Positions 8,412 to 17,052 are shown, numbered from the stretch's first letter. The stretch: DNA of 64,000 nt from CAVUPF01 sp963803755 (GCA_963803755.1 CAWDNP010000003.1:124001-188000); one strand, 5' to 3'. The notes: generated by a model not told the origin, from the letters alone. Made by a program: numbers and translations.

Positions 8412-8483
8412 TGGGCGCGGCTGGTTTCGAACCAGCGACCTCTCGCGTGTGAAGCGAGCGCTCTCCCACTGAGCTACGCGCCC
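8412..8483 (-). tRNA. tRNA-Val (anticodon CAC)
   Basis: The minus strand folds into a full cloverleaf of 72 nt. The acceptor stem is GGGCGCG/CGCGCCC with A73, the D arm GCTC/GAGC, the anticodon arm CTCGC-TTCACAC-GCGAG with anticodon CAC, and the T arm GCTGG-TTCGAAA-CCAGC. The CCA end is not encoded. It reads GUG valine codons. Confidence 0.95.
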
Positions 8484-8509
8484 GGGAGGGGCAATCATAG
8501 GCTTGCGTT

Positions 8510-9724
8510 TCAGGCGAGGGCGGGGGCCTCGTTACCCTCGGTGGGACCCGCTCTGTTCTGCGCGTCGGCACTCTTTTTCAGAGCCAGGCCGACGAAGGGG
8601 AAGATCAGCGTGGAGAGCATTGCAGCTCCGACTAGGCCCGCGGCGGTCGAGTGCCGCATGTGCCCCTCGTCTATCGCGAGGGTCGTGATCGCGACCACGA
8701 GCGGCAGCTCCGTCGCGCAGTAGAAGGCGAGGGCGGCGCGTTCGCGGGCGCTGAGGACTCCGCGGTAGAGGAGCAGGGCCGGGGTGCCGCGGATGACGAC
8801 GAAGAGGCAGAAGAACATCGCAAGCTTGAGCAGCGCGGTGGTGGAGCCGAGCGCGCCCAAGTCGAACTCCAGCCCACTGGTGACGAAGAAGAAGGGGACG
8901 AAGAAGCCGAAGCCTACCGCGGTCAGCTTCGACTCGAACACGGTCAGCTCGTGGCCCTTGAGGGCCGCCCGGGTGATCATCCCGGCGACGAAGCCGCCGA
9001 GCAGGACGTCGAGGCCGAGCTGGCTGGCAAGCAGCACCAGCCCGAAGACGAGCACCACGGTGATGCGCACCGCGAGCTGGCTGCTCGCCTCGAAGGTGCG
9101 CTCCAGCGCCGGCCACCCTTTCCAGGCCAGCCGCACCGAGCTCAGCGCCACCGCGAGCGCCAGCACCACGAAGCCGATCAGGATCACCGCCTCGTGCAGC
9201 GGGTGGGTGGTCGAGAGCACCAGAGTGATGAGCAGGACCGGGCCGAACTCCCCGCAGGCCCCCGCCGCCAGCAGGTAGGTCCCGAAGCGCGTTTTCAGCT
9301 CGCCGGTGTCGCGGAGGATCGGGATCAGGGTGCCGATCGCCGTTGTCGCCATCGCCGAGCCCGTGTATAGGAAGGAAACGATGATGCCCGCTGCGGCCAG
9401 GGCGCCACCGATCCCGTAGGCCAGCGCCACAGACAGCGCCCAGCCGATGGCCCCCAGCTTCAGCGGCTTCCCCTCGATCCGGTCGAAGTCGATCTCATAG
9501 CCGGCGAAGTAGAAGAGCATCCCAAGGCCGAGGTTGGAGAAGAAGTCGATGAAGTCATCGCTGTGGGCGAGATGGAGGACCCGGGGGCCGATTGCGATCC
9601 CCAGGACCAGCTCGAGCACGACCACCGGAGGGGCGAAGCGGCTGGGGATCACCGCGACCGTGATCGCCGCCAGCGCGGCGACCGTGACGATCGCGAAGAA
9701 GGAGGATGTGTCGACGTCGATCAC
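8510..9724 (-). CDS. Cation/proton antiporter, CPA2 (Kef/NapA-like) family
   Basis: This 404-residue integral membrane protein has about 12 predicted helices and no C-terminal TrkA domain. The helix-broken region FFYAGYEIDFD-like (GMLFYFAGYEIDFD) and the later FFFVTSGLEFDL are repeats typical of CPA2 exchangers of the NapA/KefB type. It should exchange Na+ or K+ for H+ across the membrane. The start is GTG 9724. It is read away from the SRP RNA gene, 39 bp distant. Confidence 0.82.
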   Translation of the reverse strand: MIDVDTSSFFAIVTVAALAAITVAVIPSRFAPPVVVLELVLGIAIGPRVLHLAHSDDFIDFFSNLGLGMLFYFAGYEIDFDRIEGKPLKLGAIGWALSVALAYGIGGALAAAGIIVSFLYTGSAMATTAIGTLIPILRDTGELKTRFGTYLLAAGACGEFGPVLLITLVLSTTHPLHEAVILIGFVVLALAVALSSVRLAWKGWPALERTFEASSQLAVRITVVLVFGLVLLASQLGLDVLLGGFVAGMITRAALKGHELTVFESKLTAVGFGFFVPFFFVTSGLEFDLGALGSTTALLKLAMFFCLFVVIRGTPALLLYRGVLSARERAALAFYCATELPLVVAITTLAIDEGHMRHSTAAGLVGAAMLSTLIFPFVGLALKKSADAQNRAGPTEGNEAPALA

Positions 9725-9763
9725 GGGGGCGGCCGATCCTATGCCGGGCAGGGTAGGATCTAC

Positions 9764-10040
9764 AGTGGACCGTGCTAGGCGGGGAATCAGCGGTGCCCTG
9801 TAACCCGCAATCCGCTCTAGCGGGGCCGAATTCCGTTCTGAGGGGCTGGCCTTCGGGGTCAGTACGCCGCAGGCGGCGTTGACGGCCGGGTCCTGCGCGA
9901 CGTGGGCACGCGAACCAGGTCAGGTCCGGAAGGAAGCAGCCTTAAGCGGATGCCGCGGGTGCCGCAGGCGAGCCCGGCCCGAGCCAAACGCGACGGGCAC
10001 GCCCGGGGACCTCGCTTCGAAGACGGGTGCACGGTCCACT
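9764..10040 (+). ncRNA. ffs: Signal recognition particle RNA, large (Alu-containing) bacterial type
   Basis: The universally conserved S-domain core is at 9913-9950 (CCAGGTCAGGTCCGGAAGG, then AAGCAGCC), enclosed by GGCCGGG/CCCGGCC at 9884-9890 and 9973-9979. Upstream, 9772-9830 reads GTGCTAGGCGGGGA, GCGGTGCCCTGT and CCGCTCTAGCGGGGCCGAA. These are the Alu-domain sequences of Bacillus-type large SRP RNA. Outermost ends pair perfectly over 12 bp (9764-9775 with 10029-10040). The gene is therefore about 277 nt, not the 100-nt 4.5S form. It lies just before dnaX-ybaB-recR, a common neighbourhood. Confidence 0.92.
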
Positions 10041-10046
10041 TTCTTC

Positions 10047-10068
10047 GCTACCCATGACCATGGGTAGC
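10047..10068 (+). terminator. Hairpin after the SRP RNA
   Basis: Perfect 9-bp arms GCTACCCAT/ATGGGTAGC enclose loop GACC and are followed by a short pyrimidine-rich tail (CTCTTTA). It sits 6 bases after the RNA's closing stem and is a likely terminator for it. Confidence 0.55.
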
Positions 10069-10078
10069 TGGATCTCTT

Positions 10079-10097
10079 TAGGCCGCTCCGCGGCCTA
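10079..10097 (-). terminator. Hairpin at the end of the glycosyltransferase gene
   Basis: Arms TAGGCCGC and GCGGCCTA with a 3-base loop begin at the stop codon of the minus-strand gene. No T-tract follows, so efficiency is uncertain. Confidence 0.4.
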
Positions 10098-11582
10098 GCC
10101 GCAGCGCCGGTAGACCTTCCACGACTGGTTCCGGGTGACGAAGTGAAAGCCGCGGGGGTGGCTTAGTGAGAAGCGGGTCGGGTCGCTGGGGTCGAGGATG
10201 AAGTTGTGGATGACGAAGGAGTTGGCGGGGTCGACGAAGTAGCCGTGGCGGGGGATGCCCTGCTCGGTCGCGCTGATGATCTGGGTCGGCTTTATGTCCA
10301 GGCCGAAGGCGAGGCGGGGGACCGCGCGGTGGTTGGGCACCGCGATCGGCCCGCAGAGCGGCTTAAAGGCGCCCGCTTCGACCAGATCGGTGAGGTTGCG
10401 CTCGATGTTGCCCTGGTTGGTCACGTCGGTGTTCACAGTCGAGTCGAGGCGCCACTGGTTGGGAAGCCGGATCACGAACATCGCGACGACGATCCCGGCG
10501 AAGAGCTGCCAGTGCCGCCGCCAGGGGTGGCCGGGCTCCAACAGCCGCCAGCCGAGCAGCGCCAGCGCGACGAAGACCGAGAGCACTGCCGCCGCGAGCA
10601 TCGTGTAGCGGGCGATGATCGCCAGGCCCGCGCATGCGAGGATCGCGAAGGCCCCCCCGGCGAGGAGCGCCGCGGCGATGCCGAGCGCCGAGCGCCGGCG
10701 CAGGAATGCGAAGCCGAGGACCAGGCCCCCGGCGGCGCCGACCATCCCGGGCCACTGGAGCACTTCGCCGAGCCGGCGCGGACCGTAGAGGATGAGGTCG
10801 ACGGGGCCGGTCTGGCGCTTCAGCGTTTCCACCGTCTTCTGGGTTCCGGTGAGGGAGTAGAGCGGGTTGCCCGTGGTGACCGAGTCGAACAGCACCCAGG
10901 CGAGCGGAGCGGCGAGAGTCAGCGCCGCCAGGGCGGCCAGCTCGCGCGGGCTGCGCTCGCGGCGCCAGCGCAGTCGGTAGGAGCAAAGCGCTCCAGCAGG
11001 CGCGCCCGGCCTTCGCTCGATGTCGAGCGCCAGGTAGGCGAGGTAGGCGAAGGAGAAGAGCCAGGCCTCCGGTCGCAGCAGCCCCGCCGGTACGAGCAGC
11101 GCCAACACGGGCCATCCACACCGCGGCCGCTTCGTCTCGATCGCCAGCGCGCCGAGGCAGAGGGCGATGTAGGGGAGGTCGATGTAGGCGACCAGGCCAT
11201 TGGAGAGGTACGGCGCCCTTGTGATCACTATCGCCGCCGCGACGACGCCGATCCAGCGGTCGAACCAGAGCGTCCCGAGTCGGTAGACCAGATAGGTCAC
11301 CAGCCCCAGCGAGGCGTAGGCGATCGCCATTGTCACCACGATCGTTCCCGCGTCGCCGATCGGCGTGGTCACCAGGCCGAGCAGGTCGGCGAGCGGGTGT
11401 GGGGTGGGGGGAAGGGCCGCGCCGTAGTCGGGGCTCACCCCGTGGGCGAGTTCCTTGCCCCATAGCAGCGCGTAGATCGTGTCGTAGTTGGGGAAGCCGA
11501 CTGGGAAGAGGACCAGCAGCGCCGCCGTTACCGCGGCAACCCAGGCGGCCGGCGTCAACCAGCTTCGGACCCTCGATGGCAC
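10095..11582 (-). CDS. Membrane glycosyltransferase-like protein (GT-C fold)
   Basis: This protein of about 495 residues has roughly 11 membrane helices. The first helix is followed by FPNYDTIYALLWGKELAHG and PHPLADLLG, the acidic first loop region typical of GT-C/ArnT-like polyprenyl-phosphate sugar transferases. The C-terminal 120 residues form a soluble extracytoplasmic domain ending KVYRRCG. A specific donor or acceptor cannot be named. I prefer GTG 11582 to an ATG at 11633, because the extra 17 codons would be encoded across a strong hairpin (11608-11628) in the gap before divergent dnaX. Confidence 0.65.
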   Translation of the reverse strand: MPSRVRSWLTPAAWVAAVTAALLVLFPVGFPNYDTIYALLWGKELAHGVSPDYGAALPPTPHPLADLLGLVTTPIGDAGTIVVTMAIAYASLGLVTYLVYRLGTLWFDRWIGVVAAAIVITRAPYLSNGLVAYIDLPYIALCLGALAIETKRPRCGWPVLALLVPAGLLRPEAWLFSFAYLAYLALDIERRPGAPAGALCSYRLRWRRERSPRELAALAALTLAAPLAWVLFDSVTTGNPLYSLTGTQKTVETLKRQTGPVDLILYGPRRLGEVLQWPGMVGAAGGLVLGFAFLRRRSALGIAAALLAGGAFAILACAGLAIIARYTMLAAAVLSVFVALALLGWRLLEPGHPWRRHWQLFAGIVVAMFVIRLPNQWRLDSTVNTDVTNQGNIERNLTDLVEAGAFKPLCGPIAVPNHRAVPRLAFGLDIKPTQIISATEQGIPRHGYFVDPANSFVIHNFILDPSDPTRFSLSHPRGFHFVTRNQSWKVYRRCG

Positions 11583-11607
11583 CGGCGCAAGGTACAGATG
11601 CCGGTGC

Positions 11608-11628
11608 CCCCCCGACTCTCTCGGGGGG
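11608..11628. other. GC hairpin between glycosyltransferase gene and dnaX
   Basis: CCCCCCGA and TCGGGGGG pair over 8 bp around loop CTCTC. It lies 35 bases upstream of the dnaX ATG and could be part of its untranslated leader. Function is unknown. Confidence 0.35.
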
Positions 11629-11663
11629 CGCATGGTCCGCAGATACACTGGCCCGAGCTCCCG

Positions 11664-13349
11664 ATGACCGAGTCGCTTTCCCTCTACCGTCGCCACCGCC
11701 CGGGCTCCTTTGACGAGGTGGTCGGCCAGCAGCACGTCGTTCGCACCCTGCGCAACGCGGTCGAGCGAGACAGGGTTCACCACGCCTATCTGTTCGTCGG
11801 TTCGCGCGGGACCGGCAAGACCTCGATGGCGAAGATCCTCGCCCGCTCGCTCAACTGCGAGCGCGGCGGGCCCACCGTCACTCCCTGCGGCGAGTGCGAA
11901 TCCTGCTTGACGATCGCCGCCGGCACCTCGATCGACGTGATCGAGATGGACGCCGCCTCCAACCGCTCGGTCGACGACGTCCGCGACCTGCGCGAGCGGG
12001 TCGCCTACGCCCCCGCCGCTGGCCGCTGGAAGGTCTACATCCTCGACGAGGCCCACATGCTGACCAAGGAGGCCTGGAACGCCTTCCTGAAGACCCTCGA
12101 GGAGCCCCCGCCGAACACGGTCTTCGTCCTCGCCACCACCGAGGCCCACAAGGTGATGGCGACGATCGCAGACCGCTGTCAGCGCTTCGACTTCCAGCGC
12201 CCCTCGCTGGAGCAAATCTCCGAGGTAGTGATGCGGGTCGCCGGCGCCGAGGGGATCGAGCTCGAGGACGGGACGGTGGCGATGATCGCCCGCTCGGCCT
12301 CGGGCAGCTTCCGCGATGCGCTCGGCACGCTCGATCAGCTCGTCGCCTTCGGCGGCGAGCGGATCGAGCTCGACGACGTGCTGGAGATGCTGGGCGCCGC
12401 TGATGCTGAGTTGCTCTTCGAAGCGGTCGACGCGGTGATCGCCGAAGACCCTAGGGGGGTGCTCCTCAGCGTCGAGCGGATGAGCGCCTCGGGGCGCGAC
12501 CCGGCCCAGTTCGCCCGCGACCTGCTCGCTCACCTGCGCCACCTGCTGGTCACCCAGACGGTGGGCGAGGTGCCCAACAGCTTCGTGGTTACCGCCACCG
12601 ACTCCGAGCGGCTGGCCGTTCAGGCCACCGCGATCGGCGCCGCGACCCTGGTCCGTACGATCGATGAGCTGGCGACCGCGCTGAGCGGGGTGCGGGAGGG
12701 AGATGACGCCCGCATGGCGGTCGAGATCGCGCTGCTGAAGGCGGCTCGCCCGGACCTCGATCCGTCGACTGAGGGGCTGCTGCGGCGGGTCGAGCGGCTG
12801 GAGAAGGACGCTCGATTCGAGGGGGAGGAGGCCCGATCTGCGTCTTCGACCCCCCTCTCCCGCGAGCACGACGCGCAGCGCGATCCGGACGCGCAACCCG
12901 AATCCGATATGACCGAGAGCGAATCGGAGGAGATTGAAGCCCCTGCCGAGGCAGGTGAGACTGACTCGGTGGAGGGGGACCCGGTCGACCTGGAGCGGGT
13001 CGTGCGACTGTGGCCCGCGGTCCTCGATCAGTTGCGCCAGTCGAGCGCTCCGGCGCTTGCCGCGCTGTTCGAGGGGGCCCGGCCGATTGAGATCGATCGC
13101 GACGAGGCCACGCTGACGGTCGGATTTCCGGCGAGCTCCACGTTCAACAAGCGCAAGGCCGAGGTCCCCGACAAGCGAGAGCAGATGGCGGCGGCTTTGG
13201 AGGCGGTTACCGGCGAGCGGCTGCGGCCCGTCTACGCGGTGCTCAACGGGGAGGCGACCGCGGAGGGCTCTGGTGGCAAGGAGGAGATCGACGAGGACGA
13301 GTTGGTGGAGCGGCTTAAGAGCGAGTTCGACGCGGAGGAGGTCGGTTAG
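11664..13349 (+). CDS. dnaX: DNA polymerase III subunit gamma/tau
   Basis: This 561-residue clamp-loader ATPase begins SLYRRHRPGSFDEVVGQ. It has Walker A GSRGTGKTS (about residue 46), the zinc-binding CGECESC, the DEAH box DEAHML, sensor 1 ATTEAHK and an arginine-finger region ending IADRCQRFDF. A collar domain follows to about residue 370, then an acidic Ser/Glu linker (390-445) and a C-terminal tau-like domain. I see no A-rich slippery site, so the E. coli-style programmed frameshift giving gamma is unlikely. It heads dnaX-ybaB-recR with no intergenic gaps. A TACACT box lies 14 bases before the ATG. Confidence 0.95.
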   Translation: MTESLSLYRRHRPGSFDEVVGQQHVVRTLRNAVERDRVHHAYLFVGSRGTGKTSMAKILARSLNCERGGPTVTPCGECESCLTIAAGTSIDVIEMDAASNRSVDDVRDLRERVAYAPAAGRWKVYILDEAHMLTKEAWNAFLKTLEEPPPNTVFVLATTEAHKVMATIADRCQRFDFQRPSLEQISEVVMRVAGAEGIELEDGTVAMIARSASGSFRDALGTLDQLVAFGGERIELDDVLEMLGAADAELLFEAVDAVIAEDPRGVLLSVERMSASGRDPAQFARDLLAHLRHLLVTQTVGEVPNSFVVTATDSERLAVQATAIGAATLVRTIDELATALSGVREGDDARMAVEIALLKAARPDLDPSTEGLLRRVERLEKDARFEGEEARSASSTPLSREHDAQRDPDAQPESDMTESESEEIEAPAEAGETDSVEGDPVDLERVVRLWPAVLDQLRQSSAPALAALFEGARPIEIDRDEATLTVGFPASSTFNKRKAEVPDKREQMAAALEAVTGERLRPVYAVLNGEATAEGSGGKEEIDEDELVERLKSEFDAEEVG

Positions 13350-13685
13350 GTGGCACGAGGCGGTGGCCCGGGGGGCTTTGACGTGAACGCCCTGATGAAG
13401 CAGGCGCAGCAGATGCAGAACGAGATGCTGCAGGCGCAGGAGGCGCTCAAAGACGAGGTGGTCGAGGCGAGCTCCGGCGGCGGCATGGTCAAGGTGAAGA
13501 TGAGCGGCGACCTAAACCTGCGCGAGATAGCGATTGACCCTGAGGCGATTGACCCTGAGGAGGCCGAGCTGCTGTGCGAGATGGTGCAGGCGGCGGTCAA
13601 CGAGGCGCTGCGCGCGGCCCAGGAGCTGGCGTCCTCGAAGATGGGCGGGATCACGGGGGGTCTCGGCGGCCTCCCCGGGATGTGA
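13350..13685 (+). CDS. YbaB/EbfC family nucleoid-associated protein
   Basis: At 111 residues the length is normal for the family. The Gly-rich start is followed by NALMKQAQQMQNEMLQAQEA, the conserved helix, and the strand GGGMVKVKMSGDLNLREIAI. These small dimeric proteins bind DNA non-specifically. GTG 13350 directly follows the dnaX stop, and its own stop overlaps the recR start (GTGA). An 11-base near repeat (GATTGACCCTGAG at 13536-13562) encodes IDPEAIDPEE. Confidence 0.93.
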   Translation: MARGGGPGGFDVNALMKQAQQMQNEMLQAQEALKDEVVEASSGGGMVKVKMSGDLNLREIAIDPEAIDPEEAELLCEMVQAAVNEALRAAQELASSKMGGITGGLGGLPGM

Positions 13686-14284
13686 GCGCCGAGGGACCGG
13701 CGCCGCTGGCGCGCCTCGTCGCCGAGCTGTCGCGGCTGCCGGGGATCGGGCAGCGCACCGCGCAGAGGCTCGCCTTCCACATCCTGCGCTCGCCCGATGA
13801 GGAGGCGGCGGCGCTCTCCGACGCGATCCGCGAGGTGAAGGAGAAGGTCGGCCTTTGCGAGCAGTGCTTCAACCTCGCCGAGGGGCCGCTCTGCCGGATC
13901 TGCACCGACACCACGCGGGACCGCTCAACGATCTGCGTGGTCGAGGAGCCGGCCGACGTTATCCCGATCGAGCGCACCCACGAGTACCGCGGCCTCTACC
14001 ACGTGCTCGGCGGCGCACTCTCACCGATCGACGGCGTCGACCCCGAGGATCTGAAGATCGCCGAGCTGCTGCGGAGGGTCGAGGGGGGCGAGGTCCGCGA
14101 GGTGATCCTCGCCACCAACCCGACCACCACCGGCGAGGCGAGCGCCCTTCACATCGCCGAGCGGCTGCGGGGCACGGTCGCCGTCACCCGCCTCGCCAGC
14201 GGCTTGCCGGTGGGAGCCGACCTCGAGCACGCCGACGAGGTGACCCTCGGCAAGGCGCTCGCCGGTCGCCGCAGCCTCGATTAG
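13682..14284 (+). CDS. recR: Recombination mediator protein RecR
   Basis: The protein has 200 residues. It has the helix-hairpin-helix LSRLPGIGQRTAQRLAFH, the four-cysteine zinc finger (CEQCFNLAEGPLCRIC), the Toprim domain starting TICVVEEPADVIPIE and the C-terminal NPTTTGEASALHIAERL block. RecR works with RecO/RecF to load RecA at gaps. GTG 13682 overlaps the ybaB stop, consistent with coupled translation. Confidence 0.96.
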   Translation: MSAEGPAPLARLVAELSRLPGIGQRTAQRLAFHILRSPDEEAAALSDAIREVKEKVGLCEQCFNLAEGPLCRICTDTTRDRSTICVVEEPADVIPIERTHEYRGLYHVLGGALSPIDGVDPEDLKIAELLRRVEGGEVREVILATNPTTTGEASALHIAERLRGTVAVTRLASGLPVGADLEHADEVTLGKALAGRRSLD

Positions 14285-14365
14285 AAATCAGGCTGGACAA
14301 GCATCTGACCGTAAATAGCGAGTTCTCCTCTTGTCGCCGTCCGCCCCGTTCGACAGGGTCTCGTC

Positions 14366-15079
14366 GTGGCGAGTGGTCTCCGATCAGAACCCGAGTCTCG
14401 CACCGGCTCCCAGGCGGGCCAGCTCGCGCGCGAGGTCTCTTCGCTTCAGGCGTTGTTGCTGGCGAGGCTGAATGAGGAGCTGAGCGGGGGCGACACCGAG
14501 CTCTTCGCCGAGACCGCGCGTCGCCTGGCGGAGGAGTTCGGCTCGGTTACCGCCACTGCGGTTGGAGCCGTCTGTGAGCGGGCCGACGCCAGACTCGACC
14601 ACGACCCGCTGAGGGGCCTCTACCGGCCTGGGCAGATGCGGCGCCGACTCGACCAGATGCTCGAGATGAACAGGCGCTACGGGCATCCCTTCGGGCTGGT
14701 CGTGTTTGCAATCGAGGGGCCGGGCGCCCGCGACGGCTCCGGCGGCGGCCGTGAGACGGTGCTGGCTGTCGTCGGCGCGGCGCTGCGCGACAGCATTCGC
14801 CTCGTCGATGAGGTCTTCCCGCTGGAGGAGGACGCCCTCTGCGTGCTGGCGCCCAACCAGACCACGGTCGAGGGGGTGCAGATGGCGGAGAGGCTGTTGC
14901 GCATGCTCGACGAGCTGGAGGGCGCTGGCGGCCTCAGCATCGCGATCTGCGCCGGGGTCGTCGCCTGCCCTGAGCACGGCGCCGATGCGGAGCGCCTCCT
15001 GCACGGCGCCGATGCGGCGATGTGGCGGGCCCGCGCCGTCGGCCAGCCGGTCGGCGTCGGCGTCTTGCAAGATCGCTGA
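14366..15079 (+). CDS. Degenerate GGDEF-domain protein
   Basis: The protein has 237 residues. Residues 10-65 are helical. From LDHDPLRGLYRPGQMRRRLDQ it follows a GGDEF domain to the end, with the late block GVVACPEHGADAERLLHGADAAMWRARAVG. The catalytic GG(D/E)EF loop is replaced by LEEDA, in DEVFPLEEDALCVLAP, and no RxxD inhibitory site is visible. It should not make c-di-GMP. A GTP- or c-di-GMP-sensing or protein-binding role is possible. Two HD-GYP proteins are encoded in the same window. The start is GTG 14366. Confidence 0.75.
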   Translation: MASGLRSEPESRTGSQAGQLAREVSSLQALLLARLNEELSGGDTELFAETARRLAEEFGSVTATAVGAVCERADARLDHDPLRGLYRPGQMRRRLDQMLEMNRRYGHPFGLVVFAIEGPGARDGSGGGRETVLAVVGAALRDSIRLVDEVFPLEEDALCVLAPNQTTVEGVQMAERLLRMLDELEGAGGLSIAICAGVVACPEHGADAERLLHGADAAMWRARAVGQPVGVGVLQDR

Positions 15080-15099
15080 CAGATTCCCCGAAATCTGTC
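15078..15099. promoter_or_regulatory. Inverted repeat before the MerR-like gene
   Basis: Perfect 8-bp arms GACAGATT/AATCTGTC with spacer CCCCGA begin at the stop of the GGDEF gene, about 85 bp before the regulator's ATG. It may be a regulator operator or a weak terminator. Confidence 0.4.
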
Positions 15100-15184
15100 C
15101 ATAACCGGCGTAAACCTGGAATCGGGGTGGGAGAATGGCGCTCGCGCGGCGAATCCCCAGTCGCGCACCACTACCTTCTTGCAG

Positions 15185-16024
15185 ATGCCAGGAATCCGGA
15201 CAAACGCGGCAGCCGAGGTGCTCGGCGTCAGCCCCAACACTCTCCGAAGCTGGGAGCGGCGCTACGGCTATCCGACGCCGAAGCGCACTCCCGGCAACCA
15301 CCGCAACTATGAGCTGGTCGAGCTGCAGACGCTGCGCGATGCGCTCGCCCAGACGGGGAACATCTCCTCCGCGATCGAGCTGGCGCGCCAGCGCCAGTCG
15401 GCGCCGGCGACCGGCGGCGCGCTGCTGGCGGCGCTGGAGAGCTTCGACGAGGAAGCCGGCGATCGGGCGATCGAGGAAAGCTTGGCGCTACGGCCGCTTG
15501 AGCGCACCGTCGAGGAGCTGCTGCTGCCGGCGATCGACGAGCTGGCCGCCGACCCCGACCGCGAGCCGGAGCTGGAATTCGCCGCCCGCTGGGCGATGGG
15601 CTGGCTGCACGGCGCCCGCCGCCTCGCCTCCTCCGCCTCGCGGCCGGCCGGAGTCCTGCTGCTCGACTCCAGCCGTGGGCAGGACGCCGAGGCGGTTCAC
15701 GCCCAGGCGCTCGATCTCGCCCTGCGCCGCGCTGGCTTCCGTGTGCTGATGCTCTCCACCGAGCTTGGCGATGAGCGGCTGGAGCGCGCCCTGCGCGCCC
15801 TCGAGCCGACCGCGATCGTCCTCTGTGGCCCCGGAGCCGACACCGCTGCCGCCGTGAGGCTGGTCCGCAAAATCCGTGAGGTCGGCTTCGACGCCCCCCT
15901 ATTTGGTTTCCGCGCCACCGGTCTGATCGGCGACGCGGTCCCCTCCGCGGGCGAGAGCCCCAGCGCGGTCACTGGGATGCTGAACGCGGACCTGCGCCGT
16001 CGTGCCGCCCGGGCCTTCGCTTAA
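15185..16024 (+). CDS. MerR-type regulator with B12-binding-like C-terminal domain
   Basis: The protein has 279 residues. The N-terminal MerR winged helix contains TNAAAEVLGVSPNTLRSWER and a recognition wing GNHRNYELVEL. Residues 95-150 are a helical bundle, and 155-265 resemble a cobalamin-binding Rossmann fold. The DxHxxG motif that supplies the cobalt-ligating His is absent: the corresponding site reads DSSRGQDAEA. Cobalamin binding, as in light-sensing CarH/LitR, is therefore doubtful. ATG 15185 is preferred to TTG 15179. The target is unknown; it is transcribed in the same direction as recR and the GGDEF gene. Confidence 0.8.
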   Translation: MPGIRTNAAAEVLGVSPNTLRSWERRYGYPTPKRTPGNHRNYELVELQTLRDALAQTGNISSAIELARQRQSAPATGGALLAALESFDEEAGDRAIEESLALRPLERTVEELLLPAIDELAADPDREPELEFAARWAMGWLHGARRLASSASRPAGVLLLDSSRGQDAEAVHAQALDLALRRAGFRVLMLSTELGDERLERALRALEPTAIVLCGPGADTAAAVRLVRKIREVGFDAPLFGFRATGLIGDAVPSAGESPSAVTGMLNADLRRRAARAFA

Positions 16025-16056
16025 GACAAGGCCGGCATAGGGCCCTGGGCGGTTTA

Positions 16057-16872
16057 TCAGCCGAGGACCGAGAAGAGCAGGCGGATGGCGAGGACGATCA
16101 GAGCCACCCCGAGAATCCGCCTGATCGATGGGCCAGTGAGTCGCTGGGAGAGCCTTGCTCCCAGTTGCGCTCCGGGAAGCACACCAACCGAGAGCGCGAT
16201 CGCCCTGCGCAGGCCGTTGCCTACGTACAAGACGCCGCCGATCAGATGGGTGACGCTGGCGCTGCCGGCGATGAAGACCAACACGAAGTGTGAGGTGGCG
16301 GTCGCGATGTGGGTGGGGAAGCCCAGCGCGCCGACGAGGATTGGCACATGCATCACGCCGCCGCCGATGCCGAGGAAGCTGGAGAGGAAGCCGACGAAGA
16401 CGCTGTAGGCCATCCCGCGACGCACCGGCACGCGGTAGCGGTAGGTGGCCCCGAGCCGGTCAACGAGCTCCCGCGCCTCGGTTGGGCCGCGCGGGTGCGC
16501 TCGCTCGGCATGGGGTTGGAGCCGGATCACCGCGATCGCCGCGCTGCCAAGCACCACCGCCATGATCAGGTCGAAGACGCGGATCGGGACGTAGCGCACG
16601 GCGAGCGCGCCGAGCACCGACCCGGGCATCGCGGCCGCCGAGAAACGGGCGCCGGAGCGGTAATCGATGCGGCGCAGGCGCGCGTAGGCGATCGAGCCCG
16701 AAAGCGCGTTGAAGAAGACGACCAGGAGGCTGATCGAGGTGATCGTCGCCGCCGAGAGGGTTGGGTAGAGGATCAGCAGGATCGGGGTGAGGATGAAGCC
16801 GCCGCCCGCGCCCACGAGGGTGCCGAGCACGCCGACCGCGAGCCCGAGCAGGGCCAGCAGCACATATGTCAC
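16057..16872 (-). CDS. TauE/SafE family membrane permease
   Basis: This 271-residue protein has about 8 helices in two homologous halves. Each half begins with the family repeat: LVGAGGGFILTPILL near residue 20 and FLGIGGGVMHVPILV near residue 165. The family exports or imports sulfite, sulfonates or similar anions. The substrate is not predictable here. The start is GTG 16872. Confidence 0.85.
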   Translation of the reverse strand: MTYVLLALLGLAVGVLGTLVGAGGGFILTPILLILYPTLSAATITSISLLVVFFNALSGSIAYARLRRIDYRSGARFSAAAMPGSVLGALAVRYVPIRVFDLIMAVVLGSAAIAVIRLQPHAERAHPRGPTEARELVDRLGATYRYRVPVRRGMAYSVFVGFLSSFLGIGGGVMHVPILVGALGFPTHIATATSHFVLVFIAGSASVTHLIGGVLYVGNGLRRAIALSVGVLPGAQLGARLSQRLTGPSIRRILGVALIVLAIRLLFSVLG

Positions 16873-17011
16873 CTGGCTGGTGCCATTACGCTTGAATATC
16901 TGGCCGCAAGTGAGGAGGCCTCACCCGCAGGCAACGAGGATCCTCTCCTTCGGCTAAGGAGCGGGCGAGGACCGGCAGTGAACGCCTCATCACCGCCCAA
17001 GATCTCCCCAC

Positions 17012-17052
17012 AAAAAAGGCCGGCACAGGGCCTTGGGAGCCCTGTGCCGGCC
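17012..17052 (-). terminator. Rho-independent terminator of pstS
   Basis: A 14-bp perfect stem GGCCGGCACAGGGC/GCCCTGTGCCGGCC with a 7-base loop is followed on the minus strand by six T residues. It lies 43 bases after the pstS stop and is the clearest intrinsic terminator in the window. Confidence 0.9.

Noticed and set aside
9884..9979. Short 4.5S-type SRP RNA limited to the S-domain hairpin
   Set aside because: A 12-bp pairing of more distant ends and clear Alu-domain sequence upstream show that the gene is longer.
11634..12896. Long minus-strand extension of the glycosyltransferase frame across dnaX
   Set aside because: The extension is antisense to the conserved dnaX coding sequence and has no family match. 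Family-like sequence starts only after about 11633.
11664..13349. Programmed frameshift in dnaX producing gamma and tau
   Set aside because: No A-rich slippery sequence or following stop-plus-hairpin arrangement is visible. The gene reads through as one product.
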